Of a stretch of DNA of 64,000 nt, positions 25,216 to 33,620 are shown in pieces. Each line of letters starts with the position of its first letter. The stretch's first letter is position 1. The translations under genes and the position numbers were made by a program. Below the pieces are notes generated by a model that saw nothing but the letters and a program-made list of their open reading frames with translations, searched no databases and was not told the origin of the DNA. This DNA comes from Chthoniobacterales bacterium (lineage in GTDB: Bacteria; Verrucomicrobiota; Verrucomicrobiia; Chthoniobacterales; JACTMZ01), in the NCBI GenBank assembly GCA_018402585.1, contig JAGYIO010000003.1:266386-330385 (forward strand). The letters are read 5' to 3'.

Positions 25216-28200
25216 ATGCCCCCGCCCGAAAGCACCGCCGAGTCATCCGTCGAGAAGGTCCTGCGGATGATCGACTACCTGACTCGGGTGGCACTGCTGA
25301 AGACCAAGGTTAACCGTGATCTGGCTGGCTATGAGGAGGTTGTCTGGCTCTCCTCCGTGCCCTCGGACAAACACTGCTTCACGCAGGCCTCGGGTCGTTC
25401 TGAGGAGCACGAGACCGACGTGTGGCTTGAGGTCAAGGCAGGCAAGGAGCCTGGCCTGCCGGAGGTGCCGGGCGTTTGCAAAGAATGGATCGATCCGGAG
25501 ACTCTCACGGACACCAGTAAGCCTCCCCAGCTCGGGGCGGAGACCACGCTGGAAATCCCCAACCCGGCTTGCCCGGAGGATTCCGGTCAGCCGAAAACGA
25601 TCCCTAAGGATGCGATCCTCACTGACCACCCGGAAGTGCAAGCGGCTTGGGCTAAATATTTGGAATCGGATTGGCGTCCATGGGCCGACAAGCACGACGC
25701 GTGGAAAAAGGTGCATGACATTTACTCCGCGATCTTCGCGATCCACCAGAAACAGCTGCGGCTTGGTGAGGAATACGAGCTTGTCCTCGGACTTGGGCTG
25801 CTCAGTTGGCTGACTCCGACAAAGCAAAGAGTCCGTCGGCACATCATTGCCGCCGACGCCCAGCTTGAATTCGAATCAGGCGTCGGAAGGTTCACCGTCG
25901 GACCACGCGCCGACGGCCCAAGACTGCGCGTCGAGTTGGATATGCTGGAGTTGGAGTTCCAGCCCGCCGGTGGAGAAAGCGCGGCTTCGGCTGGCTTGGT
26001 TGCCGCGGCGGACGATCCGTGGGATAGCGCTCATCTCGAACCGGTCTTGCAGGGCCTAGTTCATTCTCTCGACGCCTCGGGAGAATACCGCAACTCCCTC
26101 GACCCAACGGCAACTCCCTCGACCAAACCCGTTGTCGAATATGCGCCGGCACTCATCTTACGGAAGAGATCCGCCCGCGGTTTGACGCAAGCCCTTCAGG
26201 TCATCAAAGAGCTGGTCGAATCGGGTGAAAAGTTACCCGACGGATTTTCCGATCTGGCCGAGATCTTGTCTCCGGATGAAGCAGAATCCGGAGGCGGAGA
26301 CGACGATTCTCCCGAGGAATTCGCCGGTGAAATTTATTTCCCCAAGCCTTCGAACGACGAGCAGAGACAAATCGTCCACAAGTTGCGACGATCCCGAGGC
26401 GTCCTCGTACAGGGCCCTCCGGGCACCGGCAAGTCACACACCATAGCCAACCTCATCTGTCACCTGCTGGCCACGGGTCAGCGCGTTTTGATCACGGCAA
26501 AGACGCCCCGTGCCCTGCAAGTCTTGGAAGGTCATATCCCGGAAAAACTTCGACCTCTCTGTATCAATCTCCTCGGTGCAGGATCGGACGAGCGCCGATC
26601 GCTCGAAGCCAGCGTCAGCGGCATTCTCCGGAAGAACGAGGAGTGGCAAGCGTCGCGGGCAGAGCGCGAGAAGGCAGATCTCGAAGCGCAGATCAAGATC
26701 ACGCGCTCAGGCAAAAGCGCGTTGCAGCGGAAATTGCGCGACATTCGCGAGGCAGAGACGCATGAGCGGACAATTGCCGGCGGAGCGTACAGGGGCACCG
26801 CCGCCCAAATTGCCCAGCAAGTCAACCGGGACAAGCCTCTCTACGACTGGTTCAAAGATCAGTTGCAGCTTGAAGCCGAGCTCCCGGTGATACCTCGTGA
26901 CGTGCACAGCGCTCTGCAGGCTTTGCGTTATTTCACACCTGCCAAACGCGAGGAGCTGAAGCTCCTCCGAGCCGACGAAATTCCGGAAGCGTCGGAATTC
27001 GCTGCACTTGTCACCGAGGAGAACGTTGCCATGGCGGAGGAACGGGAGATCTGGCCGGAGGCAGATGAGCAGTCGGCGGAGGTCCTGCTGCGAGAAGAAG
27101 AAACGGAGGTCGATGCATTGAAGGATCTCCTCGCCGATTTTGCCGCCTGTCGTCGCGCTGTTGCGACCTCGCCTGCCAAATGGATGCCGGATGCAGTCAG
27201 GGATATCTTGGCCAATCATGCCACAGTTTGGCAAACGCTGCACAAGTCCACCGCCGATTGCGTGGCGGATTTCACGCCTCTGGCTGCAAAAGCTGACGAC
27301 ACCGCGATCGACCATCCGCCTGATCTCAAGCCGGACAATCTCCAGAAAGATGCCGACAGGCTGCGTGTGCATCTGGCCGGCGGCGGGAAACTCGGTTGGG
27401 GATTGTTTCGACCGAAGCTGGTCAAAGATCTCCTCAAGACGCTCAACCAGCTCAGGCTGAATGGACACCCCTGCCGCACCGCGCAAGATTTCGCAACGGT
27501 GGCGGAGACTTTCAAAGTCCGGCTCGGGATTGAGAAGACCTGGCAACTTTGGTCCGGAAAGTGCGAACGCACGGACGGCCCATTGTTGCTGCAGCTCTCT
27601 GCGTTGTCCGCCCTGAAAGATGCGCTGGACAACGTTCTGCCCCTGGCTGGCAAGCTGGCCAAATGCAAAGAGAAGCTGCAGCGCTTCCCCGCGTTGACCG
27701 CACCCGATTGGAACGATCCGGCCAGTCTGGACAAGTTGGTTGCCGCCTGTCGCTTGGCCAAAGCAAGGAGGCGACGCAGAGAAGTGCAGGCCGGGATACA
27801 ATCGATTGTTGCCGACGTTGAGAAAATTGCCGCTCAGCCGAAAGCCCATCCGTCGAACAAGCACCTTCCGGATGCGATAGGCGCCCGGGAGGTGGAGAAA
27901 TACGAAGCGATCCACAAGGAGTTCGCCACCCTCTCAAAAGACGCGGAGAATCTCGTCCAGCTGCAAGAGTGGATGCGCTATCTGGCGGGACTATTGCCCC
28001 AGTTGGCAAAAGATCTGGAGAGCACGTCTGACCAGCCGCATTGGACGGAGCGCAGCAAAGACCTTGAGAAGGCTGGGAAGTGGGCGCAAGCCAGGCACTG
28101 GATCGAGGACTACATCGGCAAGGAAGACCTCGTAGCGCTCGGCAAGCGCATCACGCAGGCCGAGGACCAGATACATCACACCATTGCCGAACTCGCGGCC

Positions 28201-30021
28201 CTGCATTCCTGGAGTCACTGTTTCGACCGGCTGAAAGAAAGCCATCGCCGGCACATGGAGGGGTGGCGGCTTTCGATGCGCCGTCTGGGCAAAGGCACCG
28301 GCAAGCATGCGCCGCGCCACCGCCGTGAAGCCCAGCAGAGCTTGGAATCCTGCCGCGAAGCCGTGCCGGCATGGGTCATGCCCCTGCACCGGGTCTGGGA
28401 TACCGTGAGTCCCCAGCCCGGCATGTTCGATGTTGTCATTGTCGACGAGGCCTCGCAGTGCGGACTCGAGGGGCTGCCCCTGACTTTCCTGGCCAAGAAA
28501 GTGCTTATCGTTGGCGACGACAAGCAGATCAGTCCCGATGCGGTCGGCGTGCCGCTCGCCGCTGTCCACCGGTTGATGCAAGAGCATCTTGGAGACTTTA
28601 CCCACCGGGCATCTTTCGACATCGAGAGCAGTCTCTTTGACCACGCCAAGCTCCGCTACGGCACGAGCAGGATCACACTTCGGGAGCATTTTCGCTGCAT
28701 GCCCGAGATTATTCGCTTCAGCAACGAACTGTGCTACGCCGATACGCCCCTCATTCCCTTGCGTCAATACGGGCCGGACCGCTTGCCGCCGCTCAAACAC
28801 TTTTTCGTCAGCGGCGGATACCGCGAGGGCGAAGGCAATCGGGTGATCAATCGCCCCGAAGCTGAAGCCATCGTCGACAAGATTGAAGCGATGTGTGGCG
28901 ATGCCAGATACGAGGGCAGGTCAATGGGCGTAGTCGTTCTGCAGGGCGAAGCTCAGGGTGCACTGATCGAAAAGCTGCTCCTCGACCGGATCGGGGCGAC
29001 TGAAATAGAGCAGCGCCACCTCATTTGCGGCAACCCCTATACCTTCCAAGGCGACCAGCGGCATATCATTTTTCTCTCCATGGTCGCCGCGCCCAACGCC
29101 CGCATCGGTCCGATGGCCTCACCCGCCGACGAGCGCCGTTTCAACGTCGCAGCGAGCCGTGCGCAAGACATGATGATTCTTTTCCACTCGGTGCAGTCCG
29201 AGGATTTGAGCCACACCTGTCTGCGGCGACGACTGTTGGAATATTTCAAGGGCACACGGCAGGCGGAATTGGCCGGCCTGACCAAAGACGAGTTGGAAAT
29301 GCGGGCTGCCCGAGACAACCGGCAACTGGTCGAACCTCCGAAGCCTTTCGGCAGCTGGTTCGAAGTGGATGTGGCGCTGGAGCTTCTTCGGCGGAATTAC
29401 ATCGTTTACGCCCAGCATGAGGTGGCCGGAAAATTCATCGACCTGATGGTCGAAGGCGGCAAAGCAAGACTAGCCGTCGAATGCGATGGCGACCGCTGGC
29501 ACGGAGCCGACAACTACGAGGAGGATATGGACCGCCAGAGAAGGCTCGAACGCTGCGGCTGGGCTTTTTTCCGCGTCCGGGAGGCCGCTTTCTACGCCAA
29601 CAAAGAAGAGGCTCTCCGCGGTCTGTGGGATGCGCTGGAAGAACGCGGCATCCATCCGGTTTCCGCACCACCGCCCATAGAGGTGCAGCCCGAGGAAGAG
29701 CCGGACGATGAGGAAGAGACAACAGACGATATCGAGGAAAATGAGCCCAAGGTGGTGGCGACCAATGGCCGCCGCCCCGAGGATGTGCCAGCAACGGAAG
29801 TGCAGGAGGTGATCGTCAAAGCACTCGCCAAGTGCCCGAATACAAGCTGCACCGAGCACTCGATCACTCCGCGGGTCTTGAAAGAGCTGGGCATCATCAC
29901 TCGGGGCCAACCCTACGCGGATTTTGAGCGCCGCGTGATACAAAGCGTGGCGGTGCTCGCGATGCGTGGCCAGTTGGAGCGTTACAAAGCAAAGAACAAG
30001 CGTTTGAGGCTCATCGAGTAA
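25216..30021 (+). CDS. SF1 helicase with C-terminal REase-like nuclease domain, candidate defence protein
   Basis: The product is 1601 residues. Walker A (QGPPGTGKSHTIANLI) is near residue 400. Walker B is DVVIVDEASQCG near 1076. Motif III is LIVGDDKQISPDAVGVP, and RFNVAASRAQDMMILFHS near 1308 is motif VI. Between Walker A and B lies a roughly 670-residue helical insertion with many charged heptads. After the helicase, residues of about 1378-1480 form a PD-(D/E)XK-like domain (SWFEVDVALELLRR, KFIDLMVEGG, LAVECDGDRWHG), matching the MTES_1575-type endonuclease fold. A winged-helix-like end follows (TPRVLKELGIITRG). Upf1-like helicase-nuclease fusions of this kind occur in defence islands. Function is inferred. 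Confidence 0.9.
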   Translation: MPPPESTAESSVEKVLRMIDYLTRVALLKTKVNRDLAGYEEVVWLSSVPSDKHCFTQASGRSEEHETDVWLEVKAGKEPGLPEVPGVCKEWIDPETLTDTSKPPQLGAETTLEIPNPACPEDSGQPKTIPKDAILTDHPEVQAAWAKYLESDWRPWADKHDAWKKVHDIYSAIFAIHQKQLRLGEEYELVLGLGLLSWLTPTKQRVRRHIIAADAQLEFESGVGRFTVGPRADGPRLRVELDMLELEFQPAGGESAASAGLVAAADDPWDSAHLEPVLQGLVHSLDASGEYRNSLDPTATPSTKPVVEYAPALILRKRSARGLTQALQVIKELVESGEKLPDGFSDLAEILSPDEAESGGGDDDSPEEFAGEIYFPKPSNDEQRQIVHKLRRSRGVLVQGPPGTGKSHTIANLICHLLATGQRVLITAKTPRALQVLEGHIPEKLRPLCINLLGAGSDERRSLEASVSGILRKNEEWQASRAEREKADLEAQIKITRSGKSALQRKLRDIREAETHERTIAGGAYRGTAAQIAQQVNRDKPLYDWFKDQLQLEAELPVIPRDVHSALQALRYFTPAKREELKLLRADEIPEASEFAALVTEENVAMAEEREIWPEADEQSAEVLLREEETEVDALKDLLADFAACRRAVATSPAKWMPDAVRDILANHATVWQTLHKSTADCVADFTPLAAKADDTAIDHPPDLKPDNLQKDADRLRVHLAGGGKLGWGLFRPKLVKDLLKTLNQLRLNGHPCRTAQDFATVAETFKVRLGIEKTWQLWSGKCERTDGPLLLQLSALSALKDALDNVLPLAGKLAKCKEKLQRFPALTAPDWNDPASLDKLVAACRLAKARRRRREVQAGIQSIVADVEKIAAQPKAHPSNKHLPDAIGAREVEKYEAIHKEFATLSKDAENLVQLQEWMRYLAGLLPQLAKDLESTSDQPHWTERSKDLEKAGKWAQARHWIEDYIGKEDLVALGKRITQAEDQIHHTIAELAALHSWSHCFDRLKESHRRHMEGWRLSMRRLGKGTGKHAPRHRREAQQSLESCREAVPAWVMPLHRVWDTVSPQPGMFDVVIVDEASQCGLEGLPLTFLAKKVLIVGDDKQISPDAVGVPLAAVHRLMQEHLGDFTHRASFDIESSLFDHAKLRYGTSRITLREHFRCMPEIIRFSNELCYADTPLIPLRQYGPDRLPPLKHFFVSGGYREGEGNRVINRPEAEAIVDKIEAMCGDARYEGRSMGVVVLQGEAQGALIEKLLLDRIGATEIEQRHLICGNPYTFQGDQRHIIFLSMVAAPNARIGPMASPADERRFNVAASRAQDMMILFHSVQSEDLSHTCLRRRLLEYFKGTRQAELAGLTKDELEMRAARDNRQLVEPPKPFGSWFEVDVALELLRRNYIVYAQHEVAGKFIDLMVEGGKARLAVECDGDRWHGADNYEEDMDRQRRLERCGWAFFRVREAAFYANKEEALRGLWDALEERGIHPVSAPPPIEVQPEEEPDDEEETTDDIEENEPKVVATNGRRPEDVPATEVQEVIVKALAKCPNTSCTEHSITPRVLKELGIITRGQPYADFERRVIQSVAVLAMRGQLERYKAKNKRLRLIE

Positions 30022-30404
30022 GCTGACTCAAGGGCCCGGTGGATGCGGTTTAGGCAGGCATCGGGCGATTTCTTGAGGGAATGTTGCCAGATGCGGATGA
30101 CTTTCCATCCTTGGCGGCGGAGTTGACGGGTGACGTGGCGGTCGCGGGCCATGTTGGTCTCGCGTTTGCGGTCCCAGAAGGCGCGGTTGGTTTTGGGACG
30201 AGTGTAGCACTTGGGGCAGCCGTGCCAGAAGCATCCGTCGACGAAGACTGCGACCTTCTGCTTGGGAAAAGCAAAGTCCGGCTTTCCGGGCAAAGGAAGA
30301 TGCGTTCTCCATCCGGTGATCTTGTTCTGCCTCTCCTTGTTGCCCTTGCCCCGGATGAGGGACGTGACTTTCGAGCGCTTCCTTTCTGGCCAGATGTCAG
30401 TCAT
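29982..30404 (-). CDS. vsr: Very-short-patch-repair (Vsr)-type endonuclease with an internal deletion
   Basis: The 140 residues show the Vsr core: LPGKPDFAFPKQKVAVFVDG, then CFWHGCPKCYTRPKTNRAFW, and RQLRRQGWKVIRIWQHSL. The N-terminal RSKVTSLIRGKGNKE helix normally runs through about a dozen more residues before ITGWRTHLPLPGKPDF. Here it jumps via RQNK, so part of the helix between the RGK and LPGKPDF motifs is missing. Vsr nicks at T:G mismatches left by deamination of 5-methylcytosine. No cytosine methyltransferase gene is in the window. The 3' end overlaps the helicase gene by 40 bp, converging. Confidence 0.8.
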   Translation of the reverse strand: MTDIWPERKRSKVTSLIRGKGNKERQNKITGWRTHLPLPGKPDFAFPKQKVAVFVDGCFWHGCPKCYTRPKTNRAFWDRKRETNMARDRHVTRQLRRQGWKVIRIWQHSLKKSPDACLNRIHRALESAYSMSLKRLFFAL

Positions 30405-30427
30405 CCGGTCAGGCGCTCCTGCCTAAT

Positions 30428-30815
30428 CACACGTCCATGTTCTCGCAACCACAGGCCAACAAAAGTGCATGGGTCTCGTCCAACTCTGGCAGCACTTGAG
30501 GAAGGCAAATAATCACTCCTTCACGCCCCCTCGTTAATAAAACGCGATAGGCGTTCCGGCGAAGCTGGAGAGGGTTCTTGATGGCTTTTTTTCTTTGAAA
30601 CTTCATGGCTCGGCTGTCGTTCCAGGACCCTCGCTCCCTGATGAAGTCTGTGCCCCAAACAAGGAGAGTGTGATCGAGCTCGAGGCCCTGCGCGGAGAAT
30701 TCCGTTGCTACGCCGTGACCTGGGTCCGCCTTCGGGCGGTGGAGAACGAAGGGAGCGACGAGGCGACCTGGGGCTCGGGCGCACCAGAATCGAGGTGCTT
30801 CAGCTCCGGGCTCAA
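30428..30815 (-). pseudogene. C-terminal relic of a DUF2075-type helicase
   Basis: Read leftward, a frame without a proper start encodes VATEFSAQGLELDHTLLVWG, then FIRERGSWND, NPLQLRRNAYRVLLTRGREG and VIICLP, ending at a TGA at 30428-30430. The QGLELD and RNAYRVLLTRGREG segments are helicase motifs typical of the DUF2075 group of SF1 enzymes. Only the last 120 or so codons remain. It sits directly behind the Vsr gene, suggesting that this defence-type cluster was once larger. Confidence 0.58.
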
Positions 30816-30843
30816 CTGATTCGGGCCGGGCCAGAGAACCGGT

Positions 30844-31344
30844 CTATTCCTTGCGGACCACGCCGAAGAACTGCGGGGGTTCCTTTTCTTGGCCATTCTG
30901 CAACACCCAGGCAAGTTCGGTGGCCAAATCCCCGCGTCCGAGTTCGCGCAGGCGGGCTTGGTCGGACTGGGCCAGATCGTTCTGGCCCATGGCCTGATAG
31001 AGAACCCCCCGATACATGTAGGCCTCGGCCAGTTTGTCGTTCAACTTGATCGCACGATTGTAGTGCTTTAAGGCTTCGTCGAAATGGGCGCTGCCTTGTT
31101 TGCGCAGGACAAAGGCCAGGTTGTTGTGCGCTCCAGCGTTTTTTTCGTTGGCCCCGAGGGCAGCCCGCAGATCTTTTTCCGCCGCGGCATAGTCTCCTTT
31201 GAGCAGCTTGTTCGTTCCCGAGGCAAACAAGGCGGCATCATTGGCTTTGGCCGGCTTTTTGGGCGCCGCGGAAGGCGCGCCCAGAGCGAGCGATCCGCCG
31301 AAAAAGGAAACCGCGAAGAATAAGGTGAGGAAGTTAACGGGCAT
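30844..31344 (-). CDS. Secreted TPR protein
   Basis: The 166 residues have a signal peptide (MPVNFLTLFFAVSFFGGSLALG) and a Lys/Ala-rich linker. At least three TPR units follow, at about 40-140 (GDYAAAEKDLRAALGANEKN, AHFDEALKHYNRAIKLNDK and AYMYRGVLYQAMGQNDLAQ). It probably acts as a periplasmic scaffold. The ADP-ribosylglycohydrolase gene lies 30 bp upstream on the same strand, so the two may be cotranscribed, but no shared function is apparent. Confidence 0.75.
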   Translation of the reverse strand: MPVNFLTLFFAVSFFGGSLALGAPSAAPKKPAKANDAALFASGTNKLLKGDYAAAEKDLRAALGANEKNAGAHNNLAFVLRKQGSAHFDEALKHYNRAIKLNDKLAEAYMYRGVLYQAMGQNDLAQSDQARLRELGRGDLATELAWVLQNGQEKEPPQFFGVVRKE

Positions 31345-31374
31345 GGGGGACTTATCGTTGGGTTCGGTGAGAAG

Positions 31375-32346
31375 TCAAGGTGCGGTCTGCCGGGCTAAAG
31401 CTGACAGGGCGGTTTGGATCCGATCTTTCTGGCGGAGTGTTGCGCGGAGGGATGGGGGAATGGCTTCAAGCCCGAGATGCGCGCCGAGCCAGGCTCCGGC
31501 CAGGGCCGCGCGGCCCGCGTTGTCACCGCCGGCGGCGAGAATGCGCAACAAGGTGCCGGCGAAGTCGTCGGGCGTCTGGATGACGGCGACCAGCGCGGAG
31601 GGGAAACTATTTTTCAAAGGACAGGACTGCCCCAGCTGTGCGGTGGCCTCGGTGGTGGAGAGGTGTTTGCGTTCGAAGACCTCGCGGAAACGCAGGGCCA
31701 GCTCCGAGCCGAATTCCGTATCTTGGACCGTGGTTTCCTGCACACGGTGGACCGCGCTGTGCAGATCCGTGCCGGAGAGCAATTCCTCGAGCAGGCGCGC
31801 GTGGATTTGCATGTAGGCAATACTGCGGGGATGGTTTTGCCGGACCCGGGTGGCGCGGGCAACTTGTGCGGCCAGACCGGGCGTGGCCCGGTAACGGGCG
31901 ACGACGGGGGCCAGGCTGGTCGCGGTGGCCAGTTGGTCGTCATCGGCTCCGGATTGAAAATCAAAATCCTGCGCTGGCTCGTGATTTGTCCCCGATCGCG
32001 CGTTTTCCAGCGTGCCCCGCGTGGCGGAATCCAAGTAGCCGGCATACGCCGCGGAACCAAAGTGGGCGACAAAGCGCTTTCCGTAATCCGTGGGGTCAAG
32101 GTCGCCCCGCTCGGCCATTGACTCGAGGAGGAGGAGGGCTGCTTCTCCGTAGTGGGTGAGCTCGCCGGGTTGTTTGCCTGCGTGGTAATGACCGGGGCGC
32201 GGGAGTTCGAAACCTTTGAGCTCGGGATAAAACGCCTGAAGATCCGCCAGATTATAAATCCAGTGGGTTCCGAGGCACATGGCGTCACCGATAAATTGCC
32301 CCCAGATCATGCCTTCGACCCGGCTTTGCGTGGTGGGATTGGTCAT
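31375..32346 (-). CDS. ADP-ribosylglycohydrolase-family protein
   Basis: The 323 residues run from ATG 32346 (MTNPTTQSRVEGMIWGQFIG). The upstream in-frame TTG or other starts lack support. The family's metal-site motifs are visible: GDAMCLGTHW near residue 20, TNHEPAQ and GADDDQLATATS near 130-140, and AAGGDNAGRAALAGAWLGAHLG near 285, where classical members have GGDTDT. The GGDN variant resembles crystallin-J1-like relatives. The family removes ADP-ribose from proteins or small molecules, but the variant site makes the substrate uncertain. It is cytosolic. Confidence 0.85.
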   Translation of the reverse strand: MTNPTTQSRVEGMIWGQFIGDAMCLGTHWIYNLADLQAFYPELKGFELPRPGHYHAGKQPGELTHYGEAALLLLESMAERGDLDPTDYGKRFVAHFGSAAYAGYLDSATRGTLENARSGTNHEPAQDFDFQSGADDDQLATATSLAPVVARYRATPGLAAQVARATRVRQNHPRSIAYMQIHARLLEELLSGTDLHSAVHRVQETTVQDTEFGSELALRFREVFERKHLSTTEATAQLGQSCPLKNSFPSALVAVIQTPDDFAGTLLRILAAGGDNAGRAALAGAWLGAHLGLEAIPPSLRATLRQKDRIQTALSALARQTAP

Positions 32347-33118
32347 GGTGAGGAGGAGCCCCAGGCGGATGAAGTGTCTCTGCTTTTTGGAGTGAGGCAA
32401 AGGGCGAATCTGGGCCCGCGGTTCTTCCCGTGGTCAGACCAAGTCGCCGGCGCCCAAGTTTCCTTTTTCGGCAGATTGGTGTTGAGGGATTCTCTTGCCC
32501 CAATCATGCGCTCGCTTCTCAAGCCAATCCGACTGAACCGTCGGCGCAAGAGCGCGGCAGCAAGTATTGGGAGAAAGAGGAGGAGCTTTTACGACTCCGC
32601 CTCCCTGGTAGGTTTTGTTGCCGACTTTGCTGAGGAGATTCTGCAAATAAGCGAGAGTCGCGAGGTCGGGCAGGTCGCCCGACGAGTCCCGCATGCGGGA
32701 CGCACCCCGAGCGCACTGCGCTCCGCTGGTCAGGGCAATCTGATTCGCCGCAGAGCCGAGTCTCGACGAGACGGGCCCACCGGCAAACCAGTGCCGGGTA
32801 AGGGGGTGACGAGTGGACTCGGAGGGGGCGGAGGCGCGGTACACTTGGGCGACTTCAGACTCCTGGTCGCATTGCTCAACCAGCGGATCGGCCGCGAGTA
32901 GAGGGCGAACAAAGGGCTGAAAAATAGCCGCCACCGGGTCGATGACCGACTCCAGCGCCTCCACCGGCTCAATTCGCTCGGTGACCGGCGCCCGCAGCGC
33001 CGGACCAAAGTCATGCCTGGTAAATTGCCCCGATCACACGGCAGGCTCATCATCCCACCCGATTCGGGCCAGCGCGGAAGAGAGCGAGAACGTGGTGCGG
33101 AGGAGGCTTTTCAGCAGA
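32347..33118. other. Gap of about 770 bp with a hairpin cluster, no confident gene
   Basis: Four palindromes lie within about 110 bp: GTCGGGC-AGGTC-GCCCGAC (32665-32683), the perfect palindrome GTCCCGCATGCGGGAC (32686-32701), an AGCGCAxTGCGCT-like palindrome (32709-32723) and GTCTCGACGAGAC (32760-32772). A leftward frame (32434-32964) has protein-like pieces (LPDLATLAYLQNLLSKVGNK), but it runs through the palindromes and has a composition I do not trust as a gene. It may be a decayed gene or dispersed repeat material. Confidence 0.5.
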
Positions 33119-33475
33119 TCAGTTGACCACCAGGCCTTTCACGCCCCCGGGGACGCGGAAAAGGAGGCGCGAGGGAATGCGGTCACCGGGATACCAGAGC
33201 TTTTGCTCCCATCCCGAGGTATCGGGAGTGCTGGCCCGCATGATGATCGGGCTGAACCCTCGTCCGAAGTCTGCCGTCCAGTTGCCGGAACGGGTGGAAT
33301 TGACCACGAGTTCCAAGGGTGTGGTACCGATGTATTCGCCATTGAGTTCGATCACGAGGCCCGAGGGCCAGCTGCGGATAACGATCGTCTTGACCGGATC
33401 CGCCACCCTCACCTCAGGCTCCGGGCCCGAAGCGCAGGCGGCGAGAAGGAGGGTGAAAAGGAGTCCGCGCGGCAT
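33119..33475 (-). CDS. PEGA-domain lipoprotein
   Basis: The 118 residues run from ATG 33475, giving a lipoprotein signal (MPRGLLFTLLLAAC) with the lipidation Cys at residue 14. The body contains a PEGA-type repeat (IVIRSWPSGLVIELNGEYIG, then TTPLELVVN) and ends GGVKGLVVN. PEGA domains are beta-rich and usually sit on exported or surface proteins. It stands alone between non-coding stretches, and no partner is visible. Confidence 0.77.
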   Translation of the reverse strand: MPRGLLFTLLLAACASGPEPEVRVADPVKTIVIRSWPSGLVIELNGEYIGTTPLELVVNSTRSGNWTADFGRGFSPIIMRASTPDTSGWEQKLWYPGDRIPSRLLFRVPGGVKGLVVN

Positions 33476-33620
33476 ACAGTGAATTGAACAGAAGGAAGCC
33501 AAGGATCAAAGGGGTTTGTCTGTCATAAGCGCCCGGGCGGGCCTGAAGCAGTTTTGAGGCGGAAGTGGACTTGCTGGCAAAACTTGCCCCAACCCAACGT
33601 CTCGTCCCGGCCTTCGTCCC

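Noticed and set aside
32434-32964. Leftward 176-residue ORF as a gene
   Set aside because: Part looks protein-like, but it runs through four palindromes, has no clear start or signal, and could equally be repeat material.
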